NCBI GenBank assembly: GCA_016199745.1
Contig: JACQFZ010000068.1
Coordinates: 1 to 64,000, forward strand
Direction: 5' to 3'
DNA: 64,000 nucleotides
Source of the DNA: Gammaproteobacteria bacterium
GTDB lineage: Bacteria > Pseudomonadota > Gammaproteobacteria > Acidiferrobacterales > Sulfurifustaceae
Below the pieces are notes generated by a model. It saw only the letters and a program-made list of their open reading frames with translations, ran no database searches and was not told the origin of the DNA. Position 1 is the first letter of the stretch. Every line of letters starts with the position of its first letter. The translations under genes and the position numbers were made by a program. Below are positions 1 through 9,426 of this stretch, piece by piece.

Positions 1-145
1 GCCCCCGGCGAATGAGTTCCTCGCAGGGTCGCAAATCGATGCCACGTGTTTCAAATCGAGACCAGAAAAAATCATGCGCTATCTATTTCAGATCAAGCAA
101 TTACCGTGTTTGGCGTGTTCAACGTCCGGACAGCAGTGATTGAGG

Positions 146-1063
146 ATGTATACGATGAGTAATTCTGGAGTAACGATTTTGATACGGTACGGTTTTTACC
201 CCGTGCTGGCTCTACTTACACTGATTTACTTGATCTATGAATTAGGCGGTCCGGTGGCACAAATTGGCAGTCACTACGGCATTTACTTAGCATTTACATT
301 TCTCTTAATGGTATTTGTCGAAGCACGTTATGCCTTGAGTCCGCAGTGGCGAATGACCCGTAACACATTCTTCCGACGCGATTTGCCTTTTCTGATCCTG
401 GGTGGCGCGACAGCGGCTGTAGCGAATTTTTTTGCAACGCAAGTGGTAACAGCACATGCTATTGAACGAGGAGGTTTCTTTGCCCAATTGCCGATAGTAC
501 CGGGTGTGATCCTTTGCATTCTTGTGACGGACCTGCTCTGGTATTGGTTACATCGCTGGTGTCATGAGGCCCGGGGGCCATTGGGACGATTTTTATGGCG
601 AGTGCATGTGGTCCATCATCTCCCGACCCAGTTATATGTGCTGATGCATGCTGTTTTACATCCCATCAATGTGGTGTTTGTGCGCGCGATCCTTACGGTT
701 CCTACTTACTTCTTGGGTTTTTCACCTGAAGTAGCTTTTGCCACGAGTGTCCTTACGGGTTTTCAGGGGGTGATATCCCATTTCAATGTGGATATTCGAG
801 TGGGTTGGTTGAATTATTTACTCGTGGGCACCGAAGTGCACCGTTACCACCACAGCGCAGCGGCAGGGGAAGCAAAAAACTTTGCTGCGGTAGTCCCGAT
901 TTGGGATCAGCTTTTTGGAACTTTTGCGTATCGGCCAGGTGAGATGCCGGAAGCGCTCGGCGTAGCAAATCCAGATCTTTATCCTCGCGACACGCAAATC
1001 GTAACGTTATTGCTGGAGCCGTTACGTCGATCTTCATATGACACAGCACCGCCTAAACCATAA
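146..1063 (+). CDS. Fatty acid hydroxylase / sterol desaturase family membrane protein
   Basis: The product is about 305 residues and is a di-iron membrane hydroxylase or desaturase of the fatty acid hydroxylase superfamily. The histidine boxes are visible in order: HRWCH near residues 136-140, HVVHH near 154-158 and HRYHH near 232-236. Hydrophobic membrane segments fill the N-terminal third and lie between the boxes. These enzymes use non-haem iron to oxidise a lipid acyl chain or sterol; the substrate here is unknown. ATG codons at 146 and 155 are both possible starts, and a TTG at 140 is less likely. It stands alone on the plus strand and faces a minus-strand lipoprotein array. Family assignment is firm, substrate is not. 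Confidence 0.85.
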   Translation: MYTMSNSGVTILIRYGFYPVLALLTLIYLIYELGGPVAQIGSHYGIYLAFTFLLMVFVEARYALSPQWRMTRNTFFRRDLPFLILGGATAAVANFFATQVVTAHAIERGGFFAQLPIVPGVILCILVTDLLWYWLHRWCHEARGPLGRFLWRVHVVHHLPTQLYVLMHAVLHPINVVFVRAILTVPTYFLGFSPEVAFATSVLTGFQGVISHFNVDIRVGWLNYLLVGTEVHRYHHSAAAGEAKNFAAVVPIWDQLFGTFAYRPGEMPEALGVANPDLYPRDTQIVTLLLEPLRRSSYDTAPPKP

Positions 1064-1137
1064 TTTTTGGCGCTTCGACATCGTGCGCGCGCGACAATTT
1101 ATCCCCTGCTTGGGTGATCCGAACGACATCGCGCCAC

Positions 1138-1529
1138 TTAAGGAAGGTGTGCGACTGGCATGGCAACTGTTACAGCATGCCGAGCTTCGTTCCCGGCGTT
1201 GTGCGCGGCGCTCATGGTCACGGTGCAGGTGAGATTCGTACCGCTGCAATCACCGCCCCAGCCGTCGAAAACGAAATCGGCGGATGCCGGCGCCGCGGTC
1301 AACGTCACCGCGGTATTGTTGGCATACGACTCGCTGCAATCGCTGCCGCAGTTGATGCCCGCTGGCGCCGAGGTGACGCTGCCGGAGCCGGACTTGGTAA
1401 GCGTAGCGTATACGTCGGTGTCGGATCGGGCAACGGCGTTTCATCGGTGTTGCCGCCGCCACCACATCCGATTAACGCCAGTGTTGCACTAAATACGACT
1501 AGCTTGAGAATTGGCCGGGGGCTTTTCAT
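1138..1529 (-). pseudogene. Frameshifted lipoprotein with one bacterial repeat domain (remnant)
   Basis: The reading frame starts with a lipoprotein signal whose lipobox LIGC puts Cys at residue 22, followed by a Gly run and a Pro/Thr spacer. It then loses frame near 1402-1406. Adding one base there restores a repeat domain with the motifs TKSGSG, SAPAG, CGSDCSESYAN, GWGGDCSG and CTVT, nearly the same as in the lipoproteins at 1532-3889 and 4053-5855. The restored frame ends at 1138, straight after the repeat, so any C-terminal passenger domain is gone. The ATG follows a GAGGTG ribosome binding site that overlaps the stop of the upstream gene. A sequencing error could mimic the frameshift, but the missing C-terminus would remain. 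Confidence 0.7.
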
Positions 1530-1531
1530 GG

Positions 1532-3889
1532 TCACCTCGGCACGATGGCAAACTGCGGCTCGGACCCGTAATCGTTCGGTTTGACGGTGCGGTTAATGAA
1601 CAAGCTCCACGCATCGTTGGCGCGGTCGAGCTTGGCATCGACCGATGCGGCGAGCGCCGGTTGCATGTTGGACGGATAACCTTCGGCGCCGCTCGCATAG
1701 CCGATCATCTCGCCGACTACGTAGCGGTGAGACGCGCCAGCGATGCGGCTCTGCTCGGTTAAGAAATCGGCCATTTGCTGGTCGCCGCACGGCAAGTCGA
1801 TGAAGTTGCCGACGCTGTTCTTCCAACTCGAATAGGTCGTGGAATCGAACGTTCCCCGCGCGACTTCGCCGAAGTTTTGATACAGCACGCCCGTGGAGGC
1901 AGGGCGCACGGCGAGCTGATAGGACGCGGCCGCGATCCAGCACATGTCGAGCATGCGCTCGACTGGCGACGCCGCCTTGAACGCAAGCAACGACTTGCCG
2001 TTGTCGAAACCCATGGCCACGACTTCGCTAATTGCGGAGGTGAAGAAGTCGTCTTGCCAGGGAGCGTAGCCCTTGTTGCCGAGATACACGACGGCGCCAT
2101 AGTTATCCACGCCCAGATTATTGCTACTGGGACCGGTGACCAGATTGTTTTGATACCAGGTGAAGTTGTTCTCGAGTATCTGGGTGAAATACCCTTTGAA
2201 GGAATCGCTGTCGGGGCTGAGCAGCGCCGCGTGCCCGAGGGTGCGCAGGGTCCACGCTTGGCCCCGCACTTGGTCGCTCTTGACGATCCCGAGCTCGTTC
2301 AAACGGTAACCGGGGTTGTACTGAACTACGTTGTAGTTCGCCCAGAACTGCAACTCTTCAAGATGGAAGTGATCGCCGGTGATGAGATACGGCATATACG
2401 CCATCGACGGCTGATGCGCTGAATCGTGAACCAGCGTGGAGTTGGTGCAATCGCCGCTACAGAGCGGGAACGGATGTCGGGTGTCGACCGAATTGCCGAG
2501 GATTGTGATGTCGGGATACGTTATGAGCGATATCGGTCGATCGCTGTTCTTGTCGCGGTAATGAATCGAAAAACTCGCCGCGGCGTTACTCATCGCGAGC
2601 ACCGCTTGGCGCGTACGCGGATCCATGCTGATCACATAGCCCGCGGTCCATGCCGGCAGAACGCCGATATCGGGGCGACCGCCGGTCGTGGGCATGTAGG
2701 GTTGAATCATGCCGTTCGACATCGGCTCGAGCGTCTGCGAACGCGTGCTCCAGGCGGCGAGCGACGCCTCGTTGATCCGCAGTGCCGGATCGTAATTCGG
2801 CACCGCACCGGTCTTCTTCAAGTACGCCGAATCGTAGCGTGGCGCAATTTCGGTCAACGTGCTAAACACTTTGCGCCAACGCGCTTGGCGATAATGCGTC
2901 AATCCGGTTTTGGCGTAGACCGACGCACCTCGCACCGAAATGTCGACGTCGTATGTGACGTTCGAGGTGGTAAACACGCGCGGGTTCTCGATGACGGTCC
3001 AGTTGTTCTCGATCACGACATCGACGCGCTCGCCGGCGACACCGGCATAACTGCGTACGTTGAAGCGCACCGCCAGGTGCGGATCGTCGCCGATCGGACC
3101 GCTGGTTTCCCATTCGGTGACGATCGGGCCGTCGAGCCAACGGCTGACTTTGTTTTGAAACAGCGTGCGCGCCGATGCCGTCAGCGTGCGGTTGTCGGAG
3201 GTTTTGATAGTGACGATGGCATCGAAGCCGCTGTTCAATAGCTCGCTCACGTTGCGTGGCGTGCTGGTACCGAGCGGGGCCGACGGGATGAGCTCGAACG
3301 ATCCGCCGGTGTTCGCCGGCACCATCGTGCTCAACACTGCGTAACGCAGCGAACCACTGCTGGTCGCTTTGTTGTCGATTTGCACCGGGATGAGTTGTCC
3401 CGCGGGTGTGCGTAATGACAGGCCCGAGGTCGCGGGCACATCGCCTTTGACGAAGACGTGGCCGAAGGTGACGCCGTTCGCGGCCGTTACCGGATCGATT
3501 TGAACTTTGATCGCCGCGGAGGTGCTGGAGTTGAAGCTTGCGATCACGCGGCGCTCGGCGTTCAGGGTGACGGTGCACGTCAAGCTTGAGCCGGCGCAAG
3601 CGCCGCTCCAGCCGTTGAACACTGAGCCCGAAGCGGCCGTTGCTGTTAACGTAACCGCGGTGTTGTTTGCATATGACGCACTGCACGCGGTACCGCAGTC
3701 GATGCCAGCCGGCGCCGAGCTTACGGTGCCGGACCCGGAACCTGATTTGGTTAGCGTCAACAGGTACGTCTCCGCGGGGGGCGGTGTTGGGTCGGATGGC
3801 GTATCGGACGACCCGCCACCCCCGCAACCCGCCGTGAACAGCACCGGACAGAAAGCGGCAATGCCAACAAAACAACGAAAAAAATTCAT
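1532..3889 (-). CDS. Large secreted lipoprotein with one N-terminal repeat domain and an unrecognised C-terminal region
   Basis: The product is about 785 residues. The start was set at the ATG preceded by a strong GGGGGAGG ribosome binding site rather than at the longer open frame. A lipoprotein signal ends in FTAGC with Cys22, followed by a Gly/Ser/Pro linker and one bacterial repeat domain (TKSGSGSG, SAPAGIDCG, GWSGACAG, CTVTLNAERR) at about residues 40-120. The remaining 650 residues were not recognised. They are rich in Trp and Tyr with several His (HFHLEELQFW) and a later helical-looking part, which could suit a carbohydrate-active toroid, but no catalytic motif is clear. It is the upstream partner of the frameshifted copy at 1138-1529. 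Surface or outer-membrane location is inferred from the lipobox. Confidence 0.75.
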   Translation of the reverse strand: MNFFRCFVGIAAFCPVLFTAGCGGGGSSDTPSDPTPPPAETYLLTLTKSGSGSGTVSSAPAGIDCGTACSASYANNTAVTLTATAASGSVFNGWSGACAGSSLTCTVTLNAERRVIASFNSSTSAAIKVQIDPVTAANGVTFGHVFVKGDVPATSGLSLRTPAGQLIPVQIDNKATSSGSLRYAVLSTMVPANTGGSFELIPSAPLGTSTPRNVSELLNSGFDAIVTIKTSDNRTLTASARTLFQNKVSRWLDGPIVTEWETSGPIGDDPHLAVRFNVRSYAGVAGERVDVVIENNWTVIENPRVFTTSNVTYDVDISVRGASVYAKTGLTHYRQARWRKVFSTLTEIAPRYDSAYLKKTGAVPNYDPALRINEASLAAWSTRSQTLEPMSNGMIQPYMPTTGGRPDIGVLPAWTAGYVISMDPRTRQAVLAMSNAAASFSIHYRDKNSDRPISLITYPDITILGNSVDTRHPFPLCSGDCTNSTLVHDSAHQPSMAYMPYLITGDHFHLEELQFWANYNVVQYNPGYRLNELGIVKSDQVRGQAWTLRTLGHAALLSPDSDSFKGYFTQILENNFTWYQNNLVTGPSSNNLGVDNYGAVVYLGNKGYAPWQDDFFTSAISEVVAMGFDNGKSLLAFKAASPVERMLDMCWIAAASYQLAVRPASTGVLYQNFGEVARGTFDSTTYSSWKNSVGNFIDLPCGDQQMADFLTEQSRIAGASHRYVVGEMIGYASGAEGYPSNMQPALAASVDAKLDRANDAWSLFINRTVKPNDYGSEPQFAIVPR

Positions 3890-4052
3890 GATCCTCCCCC
3901 TAATCGAAAAGCGTACCTGCGGTTGTGTTTCTTTTGCGTCGTGAGCAAGGCACCGGAGCAATCCGTGTAACGGATCCCGGACGCCACCAGTCACCGAATC
4001 AGCGTGCAGCTCGTACTGACACCGAGACTCCCTGACTCCGTTTTATCTACGC

Positions 4053-5855
4053 TCATGGTCCACCGGCGGTGTTCTTATAGAAATAAATGTTGCCGGTCAC
4101 GCTGTTGACCAAGATGAACACGTTGTAACGCTCGAGATAACGCCAACGTCCGTACGTGCCGTTGGTGACCTGCGACACAGGCGCCCCGGTAGCGCTTTTA
4201 ATCGTCCAGGTTTTAGTCGCAAGATCGAGCACGTATGGCGTCCCACCCTTCCAAGCGACGAACTGATCGGCCTTGGAGTCGTAGTCGAAGCCCGGGGCAT
4301 TGGCGTCGTAAATGTCGCCACCGCCCGATGTGAAAACCTGATTCTTCGCTGGATCTGGATCGACGTAATTTTTGGTGCGCGGGTAGTTCGTGTAAGCGCC
4401 GCCGCCGCTCGTGCCCCAATCGTTGGTTACCATCTTGGCGTGCGGGATGTCCCACACCATGATGTCGTTGACACCCACGACCCAGAACAAATGGCGCTTC
4501 GTGTCGACGGCACCGTGCTTGTTGCCGCTCACGGCATAACGCGGCCAGAACGGCGTATAGTTGAAGCTCGCCAACCCGGTCCAGGTGTTGGCGCTGGCAT
4601 CGAAAGCCGAAAGCCCGTTCTCCGACGCCATCAACACCAAACCGCTTGTCGGATCATAACCGCTCGCCATGCCATACCACTGCGGAATGACGCTGGGATT
4701 CGCGGCGGTGGGGGCCGGATGGTTCCAGGTACGGCTCTCGACGTTGAACAGCCAAGTGACTTGAGCGCGTACACCGCTGGGGGCAAGCGCACCGCCTTGG
4801 CTGAAGAAACGATTCAGGTGCGTCATATATTGCAACCCGCCATAGGTGTGACGCGAATTCGGGTTGCCGTCGAGCAGTGGATCCATATTACGTACACAGC
4901 CGGTCAGCGAGGTATCGCTGCAAGTCACATAACTGCCCAGGGTTGGATCGGTAAGACGTTCCCATTTGCCGGTACGAAGATCGAAACTGTAGACCTCGTT
5001 GCCGTAATAGTCGGCATGGCCGCCGCCCCAGATCAGCATCTTGCGATGGACCGGATCGAATGCGCCGCCGCCCCAGGCATCGACGATCGCAGGACAGCCG
5101 ACAGTGGCATGCACGCCAAAGGAAGCCGGTGCACACACATCCATCATGTGCGTGGCCGGCGCTTCGTACCAGGTATCGGGAGGCAGCTCGACCAAGTGAC
5201 GCTCGAAATCGCTCAAGGTGTTATCGGGCGGTCCGGCGAAGCTTGCGATTACGTTGCGCACGGCCGTCATGTCGATGACGCAAGGCGTTACACCCGAGCA
5301 GCCGGCACCACTCCAGCCGCTGAAGGTGTGTCCGGCGACCAGCACAGGTGTTGCTGTCAGCGTGACGCGCGTTCCGCTGGAAAAGCTGGCGCTGCAATTC
5401 ACGCTGCAATCGGTAATGCCGGCGGGATTACTGCTGACCGTGCCGCCGCCGGCAATAGTCACTGTCAGCGTAAACGTGGACTCCGGCCGCGGCGTGAAAC
5501 TGGCGCTCACGTTACGCGCGGCGCTCAGGGTCACGGTGCACGTGAGATTCGATCCGCTGCAATCGCCGCCCCAACCGCTGAAGATGGAATCGGCCGCCGG
5601 CGCGGCAGTCAATGTAACAACAGCGCCGCTGGCATAAGATTCGCTGCAATCGCTGCCGCAGTCGATGCCGGCAGGCGCCGAGGTGACGCCACCGGAGCCG
5701 GACTTGGTGAGCGTGAGCGTATATGTCGGTGTCGGATCCGGCTTCGGATCGGGCGTAGGCGCACCCGACTCGCCGCTGCTGCCGCCACCGCATCCGGCGA
5801 GCCACAGCGATGTACTAAATAAGATTACCGTCGATTTGGGCGCGAAAGTTTTCAT
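4053..5855 (-). CDS. Lipoprotein with two bacterial repeat domains and a Kelch-like beta-propeller
   Basis: The product is about 600 residues. The ATG at 5855 was chosen because GGTGAG sits seven bases upstream and the lipobox LAGC then again places Cys at residue 22, as in the two neighbouring paralogues. After a Pro/Asp linker come two tandem repeat domains: one with TKSGSGG, CGSDCSESYAS and GWGGDCSG, and one with VTIAGGGTVSS, NPAGITDC and GWSGAGC. The C-terminal 380 residues hold blades such as MLIWGGGHADYYGNEVYSFD and repeated W/G-rich strands typical of Kelch or galactose-oxidase-like propellers. This suggests an exposed protein that binds carbohydrate or protein. The stop of the small gene upstream lies six bases before this start, so the two are probably translated together. 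Confidence 0.8.
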   Translation of the reverse strand: MKTFAPKSTVILFSTSLWLAGCGGGSSGESGAPTPDPKPDPTPTYTLTLTKSGSGGVTSAPAGIDCGSDCSESYASGAVVTLTAAPAADSIFSGWGGDCSGSNLTCTVTLSAARNVSASFTPRPESTFTLTVTIAGGGTVSSNPAGITDCSVNCSASFSSGTRVTLTATPVLVAGHTFSGWSGAGCSGVTPCVIDMTAVRNVIASFAGPPDNTLSDFERHLVELPPDTWYEAPATHMMDVCAPASFGVHATVGCPAIVDAWGGGAFDPVHRKMLIWGGGHADYYGNEVYSFDLRTGKWERLTDPTLGSYVTCSDTSLTGCVRNMDPLLDGNPNSRHTYGGLQYMTHLNRFFSQGGALAPSGVRAQVTWLFNVESRTWNHPAPTAANPSVIPQWYGMASGYDPTSGLVLMASENGLSAFDASANTWTGLASFNYTPFWPRYAVSGNKHGAVDTKRHLFWVVGVNDIMVWDIPHAKMVTNDWGTSGGGAYTNYPRTKNYVDPDPAKNQVFTSGGGDIYDANAPGFDYDSKADQFVAWKGGTPYVLDLATKTWTIKSATGAPVSQVTNGTYGRWRYLERYNVFILVNSVTGNIYFYKNTAGGP

Positions 5856-5860
5856 GATGC

Positions 5861-6145
5861 TCACCAAGCAACTCCCGACGGATCGGATGTCGCCATTCCC
5901 GAATCAGAGGCTGTAACGTCGAATGCGTAAGTTACTGATGGGTTGACTGACGGTGGGTTGGTCAACTCTGAGTTAGCTGCATCAGAAGTTTGACCGCCGC
6001 CTAAGAGCAGCGCTGTACTGACAGCGGCGAGTTGCCAAAGCGGTGAACCCGAGCGAACCGATGGAATAGCGACTGACGGCAGGTTGATCCATTTCGCACA
6101 AAAGACGTGGAGCGCTGCAAACAAAGTTTTTGTAATGGCGATCAT
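5861..6145 (-). CDS. Small hypothetical exported or membrane protein
   Basis: The product is about 94 residues and was not recognised. Support comes from a strong GGGAGG ribosome binding site just before the ATG at 6145 and from a stop codon (TGA) six bases before the start of the lipoprotein gene at 5855, which is an operon-like spacing. A hydrophobic stretch LWQLAAVSTALLLGG lies in the middle, followed by a Ser/Asn/Pro-rich tail. It could be an exported leader or helper for the lipoprotein, or simply a translated leader that couples expression. An upstream in-frame extension to 6346 exists but has no comparable ribosome binding site. Confidence 0.45.
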   Translation of the reverse strand: MIAITKTLFAALHVFCAKWINLPSVAIPSVRSGSPLWQLAAVSTALLLGGGQTSDAANSELTNPPSVNPSVTYAFDVTASDSGMATSDPSGVAW

Positions 6146-6803
6146 GTTGCCTCCCTTTATACCTTTATGGTTGTTACTCTCAATTTCTCGCAAACCAACC
6201 ACCGATGTCGCGCCATAACCGACTACCGCGATCCACTTACTGACAGTTGGTAACGATGGGCCAGCAAGAAACCCAAATGAAAATGAAGACGACAAAAAGC
6301 GACGCGCCAGCAGGAAATTATTTCGAAAACGCACAAATTTACACATTTACACAAAAGTACAACGCGACATATATATCAGAAAGATGTCGTGGTGCATCAA
6401 GCAAGTTCTCGCCACTCTAGTGAAGTAACGCGTGTCATCGGCGTCGCGCGCATACGAATCAGAAACATCGCCGCGACCTACTTTAGTGTCACGGAAGTCT
6501 CTCCGCAGGGCAGGAAAATCCTTACACGGACGGTAACGAGCCATAGCGTCACGGCTCGGGCGCTGTTCGCATTCACGATCGGATAAAGCTATTCACGCGA
6601 GGAACGCGAGTGTTTTGCGCGACGTGATTTCGCATGTCGTTCAGTCGCGCTCACCGAAAGGGGTATACCGGTCGAGTCGATATATTGAGAATTTTGGTTA
6701 ACGATCGATCGGAGATCCTCGTGTCCAGCGGATGGCGAATATAAGCAGATTACCAATAATCGGTAATGCCGCCAGCGTCGTTTTGCTTGACTGAGGTTCG
6801 ACC
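6146..6803. other. Intergenic region between divergent genes
   Basis: This 658-base stretch lies between the minus-strand lipoprotein array and the plus-strand acyl carrier protein gene, so it should hold both promoters. The part around 6270-6400 is AT-richer than its surroundings and contains a short inverted repeat CGACAT / ATGTCG at about 6366-6386. No convincing sigma-70 or sigma-54 promoter, RNA gene or conserved small ORF was recognised. Confidence 0.5.
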
Positions 6804-7055
6804 ATGCTAGATTCCATCGAAGTAGTGGCTGCACTCAAGAAAATCCTCAACGAGCGTTTTGGCGTCGATCCATCCGGGCTGAACGAAGATTCGCGTCTGC
6901 AGGACGTCGGTGTCGACTCGCTTCATGTGTTGCACATCCTGCTCGACATGGAAACACTGTTCGATATCAAGCTCGATGAGCTTTCGCTGTCGACGAATCC
7001 GTCGCTCGGCGAGATTCGCGACTTGGTCTGTAACAGCGCAGCGATCGCACCGTAG
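6804..7055 (+). CDS. Acyl carrier protein
   Basis: This 83-residue protein has the size and helical pattern of a free-standing acyl carrier protein. The phosphopantetheine attachment motif GVDSLHVLHI is present, with Ser at about residue 39 following the Asp. A GAGG ribosome binding site precedes the ATG. A beta-ketoacyl synthase starts 15 bases downstream and a crotonase-fold protein follows. It is therefore likely a dedicated carrier for a specialised acyl product and not the housekeeping AcpP, which normally sits with fabD, fabG and fabF. The product made on it is not known. Confidence 0.88.
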   Translation: MLDSIEVVAALKKILNERFGVDPSGLNEDSRLQDVGVDSLHVLHILLDMETLFDIKLDELSLSTNPSLGEIRDLVCNSAAIAP

Positions 7056-7069
7056 ATCGGATCGTTTCA

Positions 7070-8362
7070 ATGAAACTTGCCGAGATGTCGAGGCGTCGGG
7101 ACGTCGTTGTCACCGGTATCGGTGTGATATCGCCCATCGGTGTCAATGCCGACGAGGTAGTGGCGTCGTTGGTCGGTGGACGATCTGGGATTCGGTTGTG
7201 TCAGGTCCATGCATTAACGAAGGTGCATGCCGCCGGCATCGTTCCGGCGATGTTCGATGATCAATTCAGCAAACTCGAGCTGCCGTATTTGGACCGCTGC
7301 CAACAGATGGCCATCGTCGGCGCCCGCCAGGCGATCAGCGATGCCGGGTTGGAAAATTTCGCGGACGACGGCCAACGCGCCGGTGTCTTCTATGGCAATG
7401 TCAGAGGCGGGGCGACGGCGGAGCAGGGGTGGTACGAGCAACTGTTCGTCGACCACAAGCAGATGTCACGGCCGTTCACGGCAATGGCGCTGATGCATAA
7501 TGCCGGCGCCGCTCATATCTCGATACGCCATCAGATTTTGGGTCCGGTGATGACCCACGCTAGTGCCTGCGCGGCATCGACCATGGCGATCGGCGAGGCG
7601 CTACGCGCTATTCGCGACGGTTATTTGGACGTGGCCGTTGCCGGCGGTGCCGAGGCGCCGCTGACGGCGTTCAATCTCGGCATGTTCGAAGGTACGCGCG
7701 CGCTGGCAATGCCGGATCCAGTGAACGTTGGTCGTAGTTGCAAACCTTTTGCCAAGAACCGGACCGGATTGGTGCTCGGCGAGGGCGCGGCGTTCGTCGT
7801 GCTCGAGTCGTTGGAGCGGGCGATCGCCCGCGGCGCTTCCATTTACGCCGTATTATCCGGCTATGGTGTTGCCTCGGATGGTTATCATATTGGCGCGCCG
7901 AAGGCCGACGGCCAAACCGCTGCGATCCAGGCGGCGCTTGCCGATGCCGGATTGCAGCCGGCGGATATTCACTATTTGAACGCACATGGGACCGCGACGC
8001 GGGGCGGTGACGAGGTCGAGGCGAGAGCGATTCGCCTAGCCTTCGGTGCCGCTGCCGATACGTTGCCGGTAAGCTCGACAAAGTCGGTTCACGGTCATTT
8101 GATCGGCGCCGCCGGCGCGTTGGAGCTCGTCATCACGATTCTGGCGCTAACGAAATCGTTCCTGCCCGCGACCGCCAATCTGGATCAAATCGATCCGGCG
8201 TGCGCGCTCAATCACATTGCCAACGTGCCTATCATCGATCATTCGATCGATCACGCCATGTCGTTCTCATGTGGTTTCGGCGGCACCAACGCGGCGCTGG
8301 TCATCTCGAAGCCACGCGATCTGCCATCGCGGTGCGCTGCTGGATCGTTTACGACGTCGTGA
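7070..8362 (+). CDS. Beta-ketoacyl-ACP synthase (FabF/KAS II-type ketosynthase)
   Basis: This 430-residue ketosynthase carries the full Cys-His-His catalytic set: the nucleophile in ACAASTMA, the first His in NAHGTATRGGDEVE and the second in KSVHGHLIGAAGA. The C-terminal CGFGGTNAAL glycine motif is also present. Such enzymes condense malonyl-ACP with an acyl primer. The length and VTGIGVISPIG start match elongating KAS II enzymes. It is sandwiched between a dedicated acyl carrier protein and an RpfF-like crotonase, with no FabH, FabG or FabA nearby. It probably extends or shapes an acyl chain on the neighbouring carrier while using the general reductases of the cell. Confidence 0.9.
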   Translation: MKLAEMSRRRDVVVTGIGVISPIGVNADEVVASLVGGRSGIRLCQVHALTKVHAAGIVPAMFDDQFSKLELPYLDRCQQMAIVGARQAISDAGLENFADDGQRAGVFYGNVRGGATAEQGWYEQLFVDHKQMSRPFTAMALMHNAGAAHISIRHQILGPVMTHASACAASTMAIGEALRAIRDGYLDVAVAGGAEAPLTAFNLGMFEGTRALAMPDPVNVGRSCKPFAKNRTGLVLGEGAAFVVLESLERAIARGASIYAVLSGYGVASDGYHIGAPKADGQTAAIQAALADAGLQPADIHYLNAHGTATRGGDEVEARAIRLAFGAAADTLPVSSTKSVHGHLIGAAGALELVITILALTKSFLPATANLDQIDPACALNHIANVPIIDHSIDHAMSFSCGFGGTNAALVISKPRDLPSRCAAGSFTTS

Positions 8363-8378
8363 ACCGAGATCGTTAGAA

Positions 8379-9269
8379 ATGACTGGTTCGTTGCCATCCG
8401 AGTCACGCATGACGCCGCGTATCGTCGTCGAATTCGAGACCGGCCGGTTCAATATTTTGTGGGTATCGTTGACACACGTCGCTGGCGCGACATCGCCAAC
8501 TTTTTCGTGGTCGATCATGTGCGAATTCGGCGATTTGTTGCGGACGATTGCCCGGAACCGCGGTTGTTGGCAGGGCGATACCGAACTCGTACCGATCCAT
8601 TACCTGGTTCTTCGATCGACACATCCGCATTACTTCGGTCTCGGCGGCGACCTCAACTATTTTATCGATTGCATTCGCCGGCGCGACCGCGATGCGTTGT
8701 ACCGTTACTCGCGACTGGCGCTCGATCTGATATACGAATGGGCAACAATGTCCGTTCGTGGCACGACTACGATCGCGCTCGTGCAAGGTCGTATGCTGGG
8801 CGGAGCGTTCGAGCTGGGGTTGGCGGCCGATTTTCTGATCGCCGAAGAACATAGCGTATTCGCCTTTCCGGAAATTCTGTTCGGTTTATTCCCTTGCAGC
8901 GGCGGCATGAGCTTGCTGGCACAGCGCGTCAGTATTCGGCAAGCGCAGCGAATGCTCGCCGATCCGTGCGTTTATACCGTTGCTGATCTCGAGCGCTTGA
9001 AATTGGTCGACGACATTTGCGCGCGTGGCGAGGGCGTCCGCGGTGTGCGTAAATTCATCGCCGCTCATGCCGCGTGTCATTCCGCACGCCTCATGCTGCA
9101 GCGCGCGCGTCACCGCATGGCGCCATTGGACTACGCCGAAATGTTGAAGGTCGTCGACGATTGGGTCACGGCGGCGATCGGATTGAACGCGGAAAGTCTG
9201 CGTGCCATGGAAATGTTGATCAAGCTGCAACGCGCGGCGGTGAACCACGCAGGTATCTCTTGCCGATAA
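8379..9269 (+). CDS. Crotonase-fold protein resembling DSF synthase RpfF (enoyl-CoA hydratase/isomerase family)
   Basis: The product is 296 residues from the ATG at 8379, or 286 from the ATG at 8409; RpfF proteins are about 290. Features shared with RpfF rather than with ordinary enoyl-CoA hydratases are the LGGDLNYF segment, LVQGRMLGGAFE and FPEILFGLFPCSGG. In RpfF two glutamates 20 residues apart catalyse dehydration of 3-hydroxyacyl-ACP and thioester release. Here Glu145 (GGAFE) and Glu165 (FPE) have the same spacing. RpfF makes cis-2-unsaturated fatty acid signals (diffusible signal factor). The adjacent acyl carrier protein and ketosynthase fit an acyl-ACP substrate. No rpfC or rpfG sensor genes are in the window, so a signalling role is inferred. 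Confidence 0.75.
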   Translation: MTGSLPSESRMTPRIVVEFETGRFNILWVSLTHVAGATSPTFSWSIMCEFGDLLRTIARNRGCWQGDTELVPIHYLVLRSTHPHYFGLGGDLNYFIDCIRRRDRDALYRYSRLALDLIYEWATMSVRGTTTIALVQGRMLGGAFELGLAADFLIAEEHSVFAFPEILFGLFPCSGGMSLLAQRVSIRQAQRMLADPCVYTVADLERLKLVDDICARGEGVRGVRKFIAAHAACHSARLMLQRARHRMAPLDYAEMLKVVDDWVTAAIGLNAESLRAMEMLIKLQRAAVNHAGISCR

Positions 9270-9426
9270 CGACAGCATGTCGGCGAGTTTAGTAAACAAG
9301 GATCGAAAGTAGGATTTTTTGCAGGCAGCTTGTGCTCGTCGATACTCTATGGCGGACATCGCTCGTTTCCATTTCGGCGATTTCGACCGTGTCGGTGTTC
9401 ATTCTTCCCAACCAGTCTCGGACGTT

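Noticed and set aside
4440-5822. Plus-strand open frame of 460 codons
   Set aside because: It is opposite the Kelch lipoprotein; its long length is explained by codon bias of the real gene.
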